Assembly: GCF_002848265.1 (NCBI RefSeq)
Contig: NZ_CP025422.1
Span: 2,324,727 to 2,388,726 of the forward strand
Reading direction: 5' to 3'
DNA length: 64,000 nt
Source of the DNA: Zhihengliuella sp. ISTPL4
Lineage (GTDB): Bacteria > Actinomycetota > Actinomycetes > Actinomycetales > Microbacteriaceae
Shown: one piece after another, positions 10,654-19,552 of the stretch
Layout of the letters: each line of letters starts with the position of its first letter
How positions within the stretch are numbered: position 1 is the stretch's first letter
Program-made: the position numbers and the translations under genes
Notes under the pieces: generated by a model
Seen by the model: the letters and a program-made list of their open reading frames with translations, nothing else
What the model was told of the DNA's origin: nothing
The model's database searches: none

Positions 10654-11723
10654 AGCGAGCCTCCGGTGCGGTTGGTGCGGATGAGCAGGTAGATGAGGTA
10701 CGGCGCGCCGACGACACCCGTGACGACGCCGACCGGGTAGCGCGCGCCGAGCGCGAACTGGGCGATGAGGTCGCCGCCGAGCACGAGCACCGCGCCGACG
10801 AGACCGCTGGGCAGCAGCAGCGTGGCGCCCGGACCGGTGAGCCGCGCGGCGATGGGTCCGGCCATGAATGCGACGAACGCGATCGGCCCGGTGGCGGCGG
10901 TCGCGAAGGCGAGGAGGGCGACGGCGCCGAGGATGAACACGAGGCGCGTGGCGGTGACCCGCACGCCCAGCCCCGCCGCGGAGTCGTCGCCGAGCTGGAG
11001 CGTCCCGAGCGCCCGCCCCTGCGAGAGCAGCAGCGGCACGAGGATCGCGGCGGCGATCGCCATCGGCAGCACCCGCTCCCACGACGCGTTGTTGAGGCTG
11101 CCGGTGAGCCACTGCATCGCGGTCTGGATGTCCCAGTTGGCCGCCCGGGACAGGAGGTAGGAGATGACGCTCTGCAGCATCGCGGCGACACCGATCCCGA
11201 TGAGGATGAGGCGCGTGCCCGCGAAGCCGCCCTTGATGGCGAGGAGGTAGATCGCCAGCGCCGTCACGAGCGCACCGACGAGCGCGAGGAGCGAGACGGC
11301 CGGGCCGTTGAGCGAGAGCATGACGATGCCGAACACCGCGGCGGCGCCGGCCCCGTTCGAGATGCCGATGATGTCCGGCGAGGCGAGCGGATTGCGCAGC
11401 ATCGTCTGGAAGGTGACACCCGCCATGCCGAACGCGAGGCCGGTGAGGATCGCGAGGACCGCGCGGGGGAGCCGCAGATCGCCGACCGTGAACGAAGCGC
11501 CGGGCACCGTCTCGCCGAGGATCACCCGGATGATCTCATCCAGGGAGTAGAACGTGTTGCCGACCATGAGCGCCACGACGAACAGCACGAGGACGACGGC
11601 GCCGAGCACGGCGGTGGCCAGCGCATGCCGACGGTGGCGCGCCCGGCGGCCGGAGATGATGCGCGCGGTGCGGGCGGCGGCGGACTCGTCGGCACGGACG
11701 AGGGTGTGCTCGGTCGTGCTCAC
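10650..11723 (-). CDS. FecCD-type iron-siderophore permease (second subunit)
   Basis: A 357-aa integral membrane protein of the BtuC/FecCD family with about nine to ten hydrophobic segments and the motif GMAGVTFQTMLRNPLASPDIIGI. An N-terminal hydrophilic stretch of about 40 aa rich in Arg precedes the first segment. The GTG start at 11723 overlaps the stop of the first permease by 4 bp. It probably forms a heterodimeric channel with that protein. Confidence 0.92.
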   Translation of the reverse strand: MSTTEHTLVRADESAAARTARIISGRRARHRRHALATAVLGAVVLVLFVVALMVGNTFYSLDEIIRVILGETVPGASFTVGDLRLPRAVLAILTGLAFGMAGVTFQTMLRNPLASPDIIGISNGAGAAAVFGIVMLSLNGPAVSLLALVGALVTALAIYLLAIKGGFAGTRLILIGIGVAAMLQSVISYLLSRAANWDIQTAMQWLTGSLNNASWERVLPMAIAAAILVPLLLSQGRALGTLQLGDDSAAGLGVRVTATRLVFILGAVALLAFATAATGPIAFVAFMAGPIAARLTGPGATLLLPSGLVGAVLVLGGDLIAQFALGARYPVGVVTGVVGAPYLIYLLIRTNRTGGSL

Positions 11724-12763
11724 AGCTCCCGCACCTTCTGTCGGCGGACGATCCAGATGAAGAACGGCGCCCCGATGATCGCGGTGATGATACCGACCTG
11801 GATCTCCTCGGACGACGGCGAGATCACGCGGCCGACGATGTCGCTGGCGGTGAGCAGCGCGGCGCCGGCGAGGGCTGAGAACGGCAGCAGCCACCGGTGG
11901 TCTGTGCCCACGAGCAGCCGGCACATGTGCGGGACGATGAGGCCGACGAACCCGATCGGTCCCGCGATCGCCGTGGCCGCGCCGGCCAGGATGACCGCAC
12001 CGAGGGCCGACAGCATCCGGGTGCGCAGCACGTGCTCGCCCAGCCCCTTGGCCATGTCGTCGCCGAGCGCGAGGGAGTTCATCCCGCGGGCGCACAGGAA
12101 GCAGATGAGGGCGCCGACCGCGAGGACCGGGGCGGTGATCGCGATGCGCGGCCACTCCGCGCCGCCGACGCCGCCGATCTGCCACGACTGGAACGTCTGC
12201 AGCAGGTCCACCCGCGGCAGCATGACCGCGCTGATGAGCGAGGCGAACGCGGCGGAGGTCGCCGCCCCCGCGAGGGCCAGCTTGAGCGGGGTGGCCCCGC
12301 CGCGGCCGAGGGAGCCGACGGTGTAGACGAAGACGGCGGCCGCCGCGGCGCCGACGATCGCGAAGGCCATCTGCCCGTAGGGGTTGCTCAGCCCGAAGAA
12401 CGCGATGCCGAGGACCACCGCGAAGGAGGCGCCGTTCGAGACGCCGAGGATGCCGGGGTCGGCGACGGGGTTGCGGGTGACGGCCTGCATGGTCGCCCCG
12501 GCGAGGGCGAGGGCCGCTCCCACGAGCAGGGCGAGCACCGTGCGCGGGATGCGCTTGACGACCGCGGCCTGCTCGATCGTGTCCGATCGACCGGAGAGAG
12601 CCGCGAGGATGTCGTCGAGCGTCACAGCCCGCACGCCGAACGACACGGAGAGCACGATCAGCACGAGGACCACCCCGACGCCGGCGAGCAGCCAGAGGGT
12701 GCGTACCACCGCCGGACGCCGCAGGGTGGCGGCGTCCGGCGCGAGGACGGGTGCTGAGGTCAC
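11720..12763 (-). CDS. FecCD-type iron-siderophore permease (first subunit)
   Basis: A 347-aa FecCD permease with the family motif LALAGATMQAVTRNPVADPGILGV and IGFVGLIVPHMCR. The GTG start lies 31 bp after the binding-protein gene. Together with 10650-11723 and the ATPase 9853-10653 it forms the first importer of the operon; by contrast the second importer has both halves fused. Confidence 0.92.
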   Translation of the reverse strand: MTSAPVLAPDAATLRRPAVVRTLWLLAGVGVVLVLIVLSVSFGVRAVTLDDILAALSGRSDTIEQAAVVKRIPRTVLALLVGAALALAGATMQAVTRNPVADPGILGVSNGASFAVVLGIAFFGLSNPYGQMAFAIVGAAAAAVFVYTVGSLGRGGATPLKLALAGAATSAAFASLISAVMLPRVDLLQTFQSWQIGGVGGAEWPRIAITAPVLAVGALICFLCARGMNSLALGDDMAKGLGEHVLRTRMLSALGAVILAGAATAIAGPIGFVGLIVPHMCRLLVGTDHRWLLPFSALAGAALLTASDIVGRVISPSSEEIQVGIITAIIGAPFFIWIVRRQKVREL

Positions 12764-12794
12764 GGCGACTCTCCGCTGGGGGGCGGATGCGGGG

Positions 12795-13820
12795 TTACTT
12801 CGCGAGCGGCCCGGCGAGGATGGCCAGGTACTCCTCGAGACCCCACGGGATCGACAGCGCGGACGGGTTCGCCGAGGCGGCGATGGGCGTGGCGTCCGGC
12901 AGGATCGCGACGCGGCCTTCCGCGATGGCGGGGATCTTCGACAGCAGCGGGTCGGCCTGCAGCATGGCGAGGGTGGAGTCGTCGCCGTAGGTCACGAGCA
13001 CGTCGACGTCGTCGAACTTCTGCGCCTCCTCGGCGCTCACCTCGAGGTAGAACTGCTCGCTGTCCTTGTTCTCCTCCACGATGGCGGGGAACGGCAGGCC
13101 GAGGTCGTGCAGGTAGCCGGGGCGCGTGTCGGCCGCGGTGTAGTAGGTGATGACGCTCAGGTCGCTCGGGTCGAAGAACGCGAAGATGACCTTCTTGCCC
13201 TCGAGCGCGCTGTTGGCCGCGAGGGCGGCGTCGGCGTCGGCGTGCAGGTCCTCGATCAGGGCCTCGCCCTCGTCCTCGAGTCCCAGCGCCTTGGCATTCA
13301 TCTCGACCATGTCGTCGACGGACGTGCCCCACGCGACGTCGGGGTATGCGACGACCGGCGCGATCTTGGAGAGCGTGTCGTACTCCTCCTCCGTGAGGCC
13401 GGAGTAGGCGGCGAGGATGACGTCGGGCGCGGTGTCGGCGACCGCCTCGTAGTCGATGCCGTCGGTCTCGTCGAAGAGCACCGGCGTCTCGCCGCCGAGC
13501 TCGTCGAGCTTCTCCTCCACCCAGGGGAGGATGCCGTTGTCGTCGTCGTCGCCCCACGTCGCCTTGCTCATGCCGACCGGGACGATGCCGAGGGCCAGGG
13601 GCACCTCGTGGTTCGCCCACGCGATGGTCGCCACGCGCTCGGGCTTCTCGTCGATGGTCGTCTCGCCGTACACGTGCTCGATGGTGACGGGGAACGCATC
13701 GTCGGAGCCCGGGTTGCTCCCGGCGGAGGCGGTCGACTCCGGCGCGGAGGACGAGCAGGCGGAGAGCGTCACGGCGAGCGCAGCGGCCGCGCCGAGAGCG
13801 AGGAGTCGAGAGGTGCGCAC
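12795..13820 (-). CDS. Iron-siderophore substrate-binding lipoprotein, first gene of iron operon
   Basis: A 341-aa lipoprotein: signal peptide and lipobox VTLSAC, Ser-rich linker, then a FecB-type binding domain (ERVATIAWANHEVPLALGI...). GTG at 13820 has GAAGGGAAC 4 nt upstream. It is the promoter-proximal gene of an eight-gene minus-strand operon ending at 4937, with an iron box just upstream (13873-13891). The ligand is probably a ferric hydroxamate or catecholate; no siderophore synthesis gene is nearby, so xenosiderophore use is possible. Confidence 0.93.
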   Translation of the reverse strand: MRTSRLLALGAAAALAVTLSACSSSAPESTASAGSNPGSDDAFPVTIEHVYGETTIDEKPERVATIAWANHEVPLALGIVPVGMSKATWGDDDDNGILPWVEEKLDELGGETPVLFDETDGIDYEAVADTAPDVILAAYSGLTEEEYDTLSKIAPVVAYPDVAWGTSVDDMVEMNAKALGLEDEGEALIEDLHADADAALAANSALEGKKVIFAFFDPSDLSVITYYTAADTRPGYLHDLGLPFPAIVEENKDSEQFYLEVSAEEAQKFDDVDVLVTYGDDSTLAMLQADPLLSKIPAIAEGRVAILPDATPIAASANPSALSIPWGLEEYLAILAGPLAK

Positions 13821-13872
13821 AGGCGTTCCCTTCGGGATGGGAGATGGGGTGTCGACGCGAGAGCGTCCGGCC

Positions 13873-13891
13873 TTTGGTAAGCCTCGCCTAA
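13873..13891 (-). promoter_or_regulatory. DtxR/IdeR-type iron box
   Basis: On the minus strand this reads TTAGGCGAGGCTTACCAAA, 14 of 19 matches to the IdeR consensus TTAGGTTAGGCTAACCTAA by my count. It starts within a possible -10 (TAGATT, about 13887-13892) and lies 53 bp before the GTG of the first iron gene. It would shut off the whole operon when iron is plentiful. Confidence 0.8.
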
Positions 13892-13926
13892 TCTAACACG
13901 GAGGTTAGGGCGCCCTCACTCCTGTT

Positions 13927-13980
13927 TCGAATCGCTCACCTGCTCCCCTCCGGTGCCCGGATGCCGCAAAGTGGGCGATT
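13927..13980. repeat. TTCGAATCGC-family hairpin, diverged copy
   Basis: Outer arms TCGAATCGC (left) and GCGATTCGA (right) flank a poorly conserved centre of about 35 bp. The outer arms match those of the element at 4868-4936. It lies between the iron-operon promoter and the cold-shock gene terminator and has no coding role. Confidence 0.5.
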
Positions 13981-14002
13981 CGACAGTGCCCGGGGCAGCG
14001 AA

Positions 14003-14036
14003 AAGCCGGCCGGACCCGTAGGGATCCGGCCGGCTT
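14003..14036 (-). terminator. Terminator of the cold-shock gene
   Basis: Perfect 12-bp arms AAGCCGGCCGGA/TCCGGCCGGCTT with a 10-nt loop. In the minus direction the hairpin runs into TTTT. It lies 18 bp past the csp stop. Confidence 0.85.
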
Positions 14037-14054
14037 CAGGAAGTCAGCGCACGC

Positions 14055-14258
14055 TCAGAGAGCGCGGATGTTCGCCGCCTGCATGCCCTTGGGGCCACGC
14101 TCAGCGTCGAATTCGACCTTCTGGTTCTCGCGGAGCTCCTTGAAACCGGAGCCGGCGATAGCCGAGTAGTGGGCGAAGAGGTCTTCGGTGCCGTCATCGG
14201 GAGCGATGAAGCCGAAGCCCTTCTCTGCGTTGAACCATTTCACAGTGCCAGTGGCCAT
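14055..14258 (-). CDS. Cold-shock protein, CspA family
   Basis: A 67-aa single-domain nucleic-acid chaperone of the OB fold. RNP1 KGFGFI and RNP2-like DLFAHY are intact, and the protein begins [21 protein letters not shown] at 14258 fits the family length; the open frame upstream to 14306 reads non-family sequence and is probably the 5' leader. AAAG-rich sequence precedes the start. It is followed by a strong terminator, so it is probably monocistronic. Confidence 0.96.
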   Translation of the reverse strand: MATGTVKWFNAEKGFGFIAPDDGTEDLFAHYSAIAGSGFKELRENQKVEFDAERGPKGMQAANIRAL

Positions 14259-14333
14259 GTGTTTTCTACTTTCTGTTGAACCGGCCGCTCGCGCGGCCTG
14301 CACCACGTCGGATGATCCGACACGCGTGCTCGG

Positions 14334-17273
14334 TCACGCTACCACGGCAGCCTGACGTGCAGCCTCGTCCGCGGCCGTGCGATGCGCGAGCGCGGCCTCG
14401 GTGCGGGTGCTCACGCCGAGCTTCCGCAGCACCGCGGACACATGCACGCTGACCGTCTTCACGCTGATGAACAGGCGTTCCCCGATCTGACGGTTGCTCA
14501 ACCCCTCGGCGATGAGCGCCAGAACCTGCTGCTCCCTGGCCGTCAGGTGTTCCGCCTCGGAGGACTCGCGGGGACCGGACGGACGCAGCCCTGCCGCATC
14601 CCCGAACCGCTCCAGAGCGCCCTGCAGCGGGACGTGACCGAGATCCTCCGCGATCGCCGTGGCCGCGGAGAGCACCGCCGCCGCCTCCGCGCGCTCACCG
14701 GCCGCCACGTGCAGCCGGGCCCGTTCGAGGCGCAGCACCACCCGGAAGGTCACCGGCACATCATCGCCGTCCGCACGGAGCAGGGCCTCGTCGACCGCGG
14801 CGGCCGAGGGGTCGAGGAGCGCACCGAGCACCGTCGACCAGGCGTCGCCCTGCAGTTCCTGCGGCTGGGCCGCCCACGCCGCGCCGATCGCGGCGACCGC
14901 CGCCTCGTCGTCCCCACCGCTCGCCCGCAGCTCCGACACGAGGGCGCCGGCCTCGAGGAGCAGTCGGCGCTCATGCAGCAGAACCGGTCCCTTGTCCGCC
15001 AGCATCTCCCGCACCGCGTCCAGCGCCCCGCGGAGGTCGCCACGGCTCTCCGCCACCGCAACCGTCATCGTGACACGGTCGTACCAGATCTGCCGCTCCG
15101 AGACCCCTGTCTCCTCGAACGCCGGCAGCCACTCCTGCAGAGTCTCCGCGGCCTCCGCCGCCCGGCCCCGCCAGGCGAGCACGCGCACGCGGGTCATGCT
15201 CACGTACATCCGGAAGACCCGCAGCGTGCCCTGCAGGAAGTCTCGGGCCAGCATGTCCTCGACCGTGCCGATCTCCCCGAGTTCGAGCAAGGGCACGATC
15301 ATGTTCTGCGCCATGATCGAGCCCGACGTCCGCTCGACGCGCAACTCCCGGGCCCGGCGCAGGCCCTCCTCCGCGACGGCGACCGCCTCCCGGTAGCGGC
15401 CCAGCAGCGTCAGCAGGTCGGAGTAGTTGACGCGGTACCGCATCTCGGCGGTCGATCCGGCGGCCAGGTCTCGTGCCCGTTCATACTCGCGCACGCCCTC
15501 CGCGACCCGGCCGAGGTGGGCCAGCGAGGCACCGCGGACGTTCGCGGCGATCGAGAGCTGATCGGTGGTCGCGGCGCCTTTCGCCCGACGCTCCGCTTCG
15601 TCGGCGAGCCGAATCGCTTCCTCGCGGTCGCCCGCGATCATCCGCCGACTCGCGAGCTGATTGAGCAGCTCCGCACGGAACACGTCATCGTCGACGCGCT
15701 CGGCCAGCTCGAGAGCCTCCTGCAGCAACGGGATCGCCCCCAGCCGCCCGAGGTTCACGAGATACAGCGCCTTGTTGCGGAGCAGCCGCGCGTGCAGTCG
15801 CGGATCCACGGTCGCCGGATCGACCTCGCTCAGGGCGACGTTCGCGACCGCCAGTGCGCGCTCCCCGTCGCCGGCGTTGCGCAGAACGGAGCCGAGCACG
15901 TGCAGCAGCGCGAGCCGCGCGAATCCGGTGGCCTCCGCCGCGTCCGGCACGAGCGGCCAGAGCTCGAGGACGAGTTCGCCGAAGCGGGCCGCGCTCGCGA
16001 AGGCGTATTGTGCCTTGGCCTGCCGCATGGCCTCGGCGGCGGCGGCGATGGCGCGACGGTCGTCCTGTGCGAGCTGCCAGTGATAGGCCAGCGCTGCCGC
16101 GTCGTCGCCCTCGCCTTCCTCCAGCGCCTCGGCATAGGCTCGGTGCAGCCGCGCCCTCTCGCCGGGCAGCAGGTCGTCGTGCACCGCCTCGCGCAGGAGG
16201 GCGTGACGGAATCGGTAGTCGTCCTCGTCGACGACGATGATGCTGCTGCGCACCGCTTCACGGACCGCCTCCTCCAGCCGCGCCTCCGGGAGCTCGGCGA
16301 GGCGCTGGAGGAGCGGGTCCGCGATCGGCCGCTCGGCGCCGGACAGGACCTGCACCACGCGGCGCGCGTCGTCGCCGAGACGGTCGAAGCGGGCGAGCAG
16401 GAGGTCGCGCAGACTCTCCGGCAGCGGCCCCTGGGCACATCCGGCGATCTCCTCCACGAAGAAGGGCACGCCCTCGGCGCGCACCTGCAGCCGTTCCAGC
16501 GCGGTCACGCTCGGCGCGCGTCCTGTGAGCTGCGCGACGAGCTCGCCGACCGCATGGTCGTCGAGGCGCGGCACGGTCATCCGTTCGAGCAGGCGGGCGC
16601 GCGAGGCCTCGCCGATGAACCGGCTCACCGCGTCTCCCCGACGCACATCGTCGGTGCGGCACGTGATGAGCAGGAGGAGGCGGCCCCGGTCGAGCGTGCG
16701 GAGCAGGAAGGAGAGGATCGCGAGGGTCGACTCGTCGGCCCAGTGCAGGTCTTCGACGAGAATGACCTGCGGCGCCAGTTCCGTGGCCGCTTCGATGAGC
16801 GAGGCGATCGCGTCGCGCAGGCGCTCGGGGCTCGTGCGGTCACGGGCGGCAGGGGTGTCGACGAGTTCCGGCAGTAGCATGCCGAGCGCTTCGACGCCCA
16901 CCCCGACAGCCTCTCGGACCCGCTCCACCCCCAGCCGCTCGACGATCGAGCGCAGGATTCCGGCGAGCGGACCGAACGGGGCGCGGGAGGAGCCGAGATC
17001 GAGGCACCATCCCACGTGCACGTCGGCGGCGTTCGCGATGTCGGCGCCGAACTCCCGGACCAGCCGCGACTTGCCGATCCCCGCCTCGCCCTCGACGAGC
17101 AGCGCGGCGGGCACGCCCTCGCGCACGCCGTCGAACAGGCGGCGCAATTCGGCGAGCTCGGCGTCACGCCCGACCATCGCGGCGGTGGGGGCTGGGGCCA
17201 TGGACCCATCGTGCCACTCCCCCCGGACATCCGGATGGCCGAGCGGGAAGGACAAGACGACGCCGTCGGTCAT
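14334..17273 (-). CDS. LuxR-type regulator with AAA ATPase domain (LAL/MalT-like)
   Basis: A 979-aa regulator: Walker A VEGEAGIGKSR and Walker B ILVEDLHWAD in an N-terminal ATPase domain, a long helical TPR-like middle, and a C-terminal LuxR helix-turn-helix (LTAREQQVLALIAEGLSNRQIGERLFISVKTV is the region just before residue 960). ATG at 17273 was chosen because it overlaps the stop of the 74-aa gene as ATGA; an internal ATG at 17201 is the alternative. Such proteins integrate an inducer with ATP binding to activate operons. The target and inducer are not evident. Confidence 0.88.
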   Translation of the reverse strand: MTDGVVLSFPLGHPDVRGEWHDGSMAPAPTAAMVGRDAELAELRRLFDGVREGVPAALLVEGEAGIGKSRLVREFGADIANAADVHVGWCLDLGSSRAPFGPLAGILRSIVERLGVERVREAVGVGVEALGMLLPELVDTPAARDRTSPERLRDAIASLIEAATELAPQVILVEDLHWADESTLAILSFLLRTLDRGRLLLLITCRTDDVRRGDAVSRFIGEASRARLLERMTVPRLDDHAVGELVAQLTGRAPSVTALERLQVRAEGVPFFVEEIAGCAQGPLPESLRDLLLARFDRLGDDARRVVQVLSGAERPIADPLLQRLAELPEARLEEAVREAVRSSIIVVDEDDYRFRHALLREAVHDDLLPGERARLHRAYAEALEEGEGDDAAALAYHWQLAQDDRRAIAAAAEAMRQAKAQYAFASAARFGELVLELWPLVPDAAEATGFARLALLHVLGSVLRNAGDGERALAVANVALSEVDPATVDPRLHARLLRNKALYLVNLGRLGAIPLLQEALELAERVDDDVFRAELLNQLASRRMIAGDREEAIRLADEAERRAKGAATTDQLSIAANVRGASLAHLGRVAEGVREYERARDLAAGSTAEMRYRVNYSDLLTLLGRYREAVAVAEEGLRRARELRVERTSGSIMAQNMIVPLLELGEIGTVEDMLARDFLQGTLRVFRMYVSMTRVRVLAWRGRAAEAAETLQEWLPAFEETGVSERQIWYDRVTMTVAVAESRGDLRGALDAVREMLADKGPVLLHERRLLLEAGALVSELRASGGDDEAAVAAIGAAWAAQPQELQGDAWSTVLGALLDPSAAAVDEALLRADGDDVPVTFRVVLRLERARLHVAAGERAEAAAVLSAATAIAEDLGHVPLQGALERFGDAAGLRPSGPRESSEAEHLTAREQQVLALIAEGLSNRQIGERLFISVKTVSVHVSAVLRKLGVSTRTEAALAHRTAADEAARQAAVVA

Positions 17274-17494
17274 CGGGCGACGGCCGGGTCGCACACTCCC
17301 GCGCGCGGCGCCCGGTTCGCCGCGGCTCCGTTGCCGCGTCCGAGGCGGCGCAGCAGTCGGCGCAGCGGGCCTGCGGGGCGCGGGACGATCTGGTCCGCAT
17401 GCTCGATGAGCATCCGGCGCCGGGCGACCGCGCGCTCGATCCGCTCCTGCTCGAAAGCAGTGGCCTGCTGGGTCAGGTAGGGGTGCTCGAACAT
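17270..17494 (-). CDS. Small basic protein coupled to the LuxR-type regulator
   Basis: A 74-aa protein of unknown function: an N-terminal helix-prone stretch (EHPYLTQQATAFEQERIERA) followed by an Arg/Pro-rich, cationic C-terminus. I do not recognise a family. A clear ribosome site (GAGGAG, 5 nt before the ATG at 17494) and the ATGA overlap with the regulator gene support that it is translated and co-expressed with it. It may modulate that regulator. Confidence 0.65.
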   Translation of the reverse strand: MFEHPYLTQQATAFEQERIERAVARRRMLIEHADQIVPRPAGPLRRLLRRLGRGNGAAANRAPRAGVCDPAVAR

Positions 17495-17594
17495 GGTGTC
17501 TCCTCGCGGTTCGGTGTATCCCTACACTCCGCTCTGAGGTGGCACCTCGACATCGGACGGATGCCCTATCTTCCGCGCCCTCTCCCCGCCGCCT

Positions 17595-17673
17595 CCCTAC
17601 GCCGACGCAGGCCTTCGCGCCGCATCAGGCGCGTGGGGCGCGCACCTGCCTGAGCCCGCGCGACTGCCTGTCC
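17595..17673. repeat. CAGGC/GCCTG palindromic repeat, copy R1
   Basis: A 79-bp element nearly identical (76/79 by eye) to 26513-26591. It is built of nested inverted repeats, with outer arms near CAGGCNNTCGCGC / GCGCGANNGCCTG. It lies downstream of the lacI-type gene and may end that transcript. Confidence 0.8.
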
Positions 17674-17681
17674 CGCTGCGC

Positions 17682-18707
17682 TCAGCGGACGGATGCCCAC
17701 TCCCACTCCTCCGGAGAAAGCGCTCCCGAGGAGACCCCGGGGACGAGCTCGCAGTCCTGCAGAACAATGCCTGCATCGCGCGTCGTCCCCAAGAGCGACA
17801 GCGCCGCCGAGCGCCCGAGCACCTCGAGGTGCGGGTCGACGGATGTGAGGAAACGGTCGGGACTCCCGCTGTACTTGGACCAGTTGTCGTACCCGACCAG
17901 GGCCACATCGTCGGGGACGCGAAGGCCCCGCCGTTCGAGAGCGCGCGCCATGCCGATGGCGATGTAGTCGTTGGCACAGAAGACGGCGTCGAACTCCCCC
18001 GCCCGGTCCGCCAATTCGTGTCCGGCGCGGTATCCCCACGGGGTCGTCCAGTCACCGAACAGGGGAGGGAGAACGAGCGTCCTGCCCTCCTCGTCTAGCC
18101 GCGCGGTGAACCCGGCGAGCCGGTCCTGGACGGCGCGCGAATGGGGCATCGCGGTGACGTGGGCGATCCTCTCCCGCCCCTGAGCGAGGAGGTGCTCGGC
18201 CACGAGACGCCCGGCCTTCCTGTCATCGGGAAGAAGACAGGTGTCCCGAGGGCTGTCCGAGACACCGAAGGCATGGACGACCGGGGTATGGAAGAGCGAG
18301 GAGATCGAGGGGAAGGGGGTGTCCGTGCCGTCCCCGACGACGATGATGCCGTCGACCTTTCTCGCCTGCAACGTGCGGAGGTTCTGCGGACGAGCATGCG
18401 GGTCGTCCTCATCGTCGTAGACCAGGACGGCGATGTCCCGCGTGCTGAGCTCATCGATGATGCCGGTGATGACGGGCGCCGAGAAGTTCCCCGAGGCCTT
18501 CTGGGCGAGCACTCCCACCGTGAAGCTCCGGCCGAGGGCGAACGACTGCGCGAGGGCGTTCGGACGGAAGTCGAGCTGCTCTGCGGCCTGATGGATGCGC
18601 CGTCGCGTCTCCTCCGAGACGTGGCCGCCGCCGTTCAGGACACGCGACACGGTGGGGACCGAGACGCCACTGACCCTGGCCACGTCCTTCAGGGTGACGC
18701 TCTTCAT
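17682..18707 (-). CDS. LacI-family transcriptional regulator of the glycan locus
   Basis: A 341-aa repressor: N-terminal helix-turn-helix and hinge (VTLKDVARVSGVSVPTVSRVLNG, then LDFRPNALAQSFALG), then a sugar-binding type core. GAGGGAAG precedes the ATG by 4 nt. It is the last gene of the operon that starts with the solute-binding protein, and the locus contains a canonical LacI-type operator (25094-25123), so it most likely represses the whole cluster and itself. The inducer is presumably a sugar from the glycan processed here. Confidence 0.92.
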   Translation of the reverse strand: MKSVTLKDVARVSGVSVPTVSRVLNGGGHVSEETRRRIHQAAEQLDFRPNALAQSFALGRSFTVGVLAQKASGNFSAPVITGIIDELSTRDIAVLVYDDEDDPHARPQNLRTLQARKVDGIIVVGDGTDTPFPSISSLFHTPVVHAFGVSDSPRDTCLLPDDRKAGRLVAEHLLAQGRERIAHVTAMPHSRAVQDRLAGFTARLDEEGRTLVLPPLFGDWTTPWGYRAGHELADRAGEFDAVFCANDYIAIGMARALERRGLRVPDDVALVGYDNWSKYSGSPDRFLTSVDPHLEVLGRSAALSLLGTTRDAGIVLQDCELVPGVSSGALSPEEWEWASVR

Positions 18708-18725
18708 GACTTCCCTCTTCGCGCA

Positions 18726-19490
18726 TTAGCGGCTGGATTCCGTCGTCTCAGCGAGCAGGTCGGCGACGACCACCTTCGCGAACCAGTCCCAGTGTGGCAC
18801 GACCTCGGCCGTGGCGATCGCGTCCGCGATCTCGCGGCCGACCATCTCGCGCGCCATCATCTGCACGGCGATCGCGCGCGCTCGTGCGACATCGGTTTCT
18901 TTCCGAAGGTCGGGCTGCATCGCGATGAACGCGTCCACCCTCGCGAGATCGGTCGTGATCGCCGCCGCCATCTCCGTCTCCTCGGCGGTGGCGGCATCCG
19001 CGAATTCCTTGTTCTCGAAGTCCACGAGCGTGTACTCCACTGGCCCGTACAGCACGTCGCCCGCCTCGTGGCGTCGTTCCCGATCGGCATTCTCCTCCGC
19101 GAGACGTCGCGTGAGCGCGCTGAACGTCGCATCGTCGATGATCCCGAGCCTCACCGCTCGTTCCCGCCGAACGGTGTCCGCGACGCATCGAGCACGCGCC
19201 CGTTCCAGGAGGAGGGAGCCCGGCGTCGTGACACCGGTCTCATGCTCCCAGAATCCGGGCCCATCCCCGATGCCGTAATCGCGCACCACGTCGCCGTACA
19301 CGGCTGCGCGCTCCTGCAGCGCACAGTGCCGCAGACCAGCCGCGTCGACGTCGATGCCGTCGACGGTGAGCACGACCTCGTCCCACCTGACCGATCCGGA
19401 CCCGTCTGCGGCAGGCTCGGTACCGGTGCAGCCCGTCAAGAGGACCGCCGCCATCCCCGCTGTCGCCAGGCCCACGCGAATGCGTTTCAT
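18726..19490 (-). CDS. Secreted lipoprotein, possible SurA-N/foldase-like helper
   Basis: A 254-aa lipoprotein: signal peptide with lipobox AVLLTGC, then an acidic, helix-rich domain. Segments such as ALQERAAVYGDVVRDYGI and the series of helices with YGPVEYTLVDFENKEFA recall the chaperone part of SurA/PrsA-like proteins found beside polysaccharide-degrading systems. No peptidyl-prolyl isomerase domain is present. ATG at 19490 has GGAAGTG 7 nt upstream. As it follows the beta-helix gene, a role in folding that secreted protein is plausible, but the family assignment is weak. Confidence 0.5.
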   Translation of the reverse strand: MKRIRVGLATAGMAAVLLTGCTGTEPAADGSGSVRWDEVVLTVDGIDVDAAGLRHCALQERAAVYGDVVRDYGIGDGPGFWEHETGVTTPGSLLLERARARCVADTVRRERAVRLGIIDDATFSALTRRLAEENADRERRHEAGDVLYGPVEYTLVDFENKEFADAATAEETEMAAAITTDLARVDAFIAMQPDLRKETDVARARAIAVQMMAREMVGREIADAIATAEVVPHWDWFAKVVVADLLAETTESSR

Positions 19491-19513
19491 CAGAATCACT
19501 TCCGTCCTGCCAC

Positions 19514-19540
19514 GGGCGGGTGCGTTGTGCGCACCCGCCC
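19514..19540 (-). terminator. GC-rich hairpin after the beta-helix gene
   Basis: Perfect 11-bp arms GGGCGGGTGCG/CGCACCCGCCC with a 5-nt loop between the beta-helix gene and the lipoprotein gene. It has no T-run, so it may reduce rather than end read-through into the lipoprotein and lacI genes. Confidence 0.55.
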
Positions 19541-19552
19541 GCAGCGCTCCGC

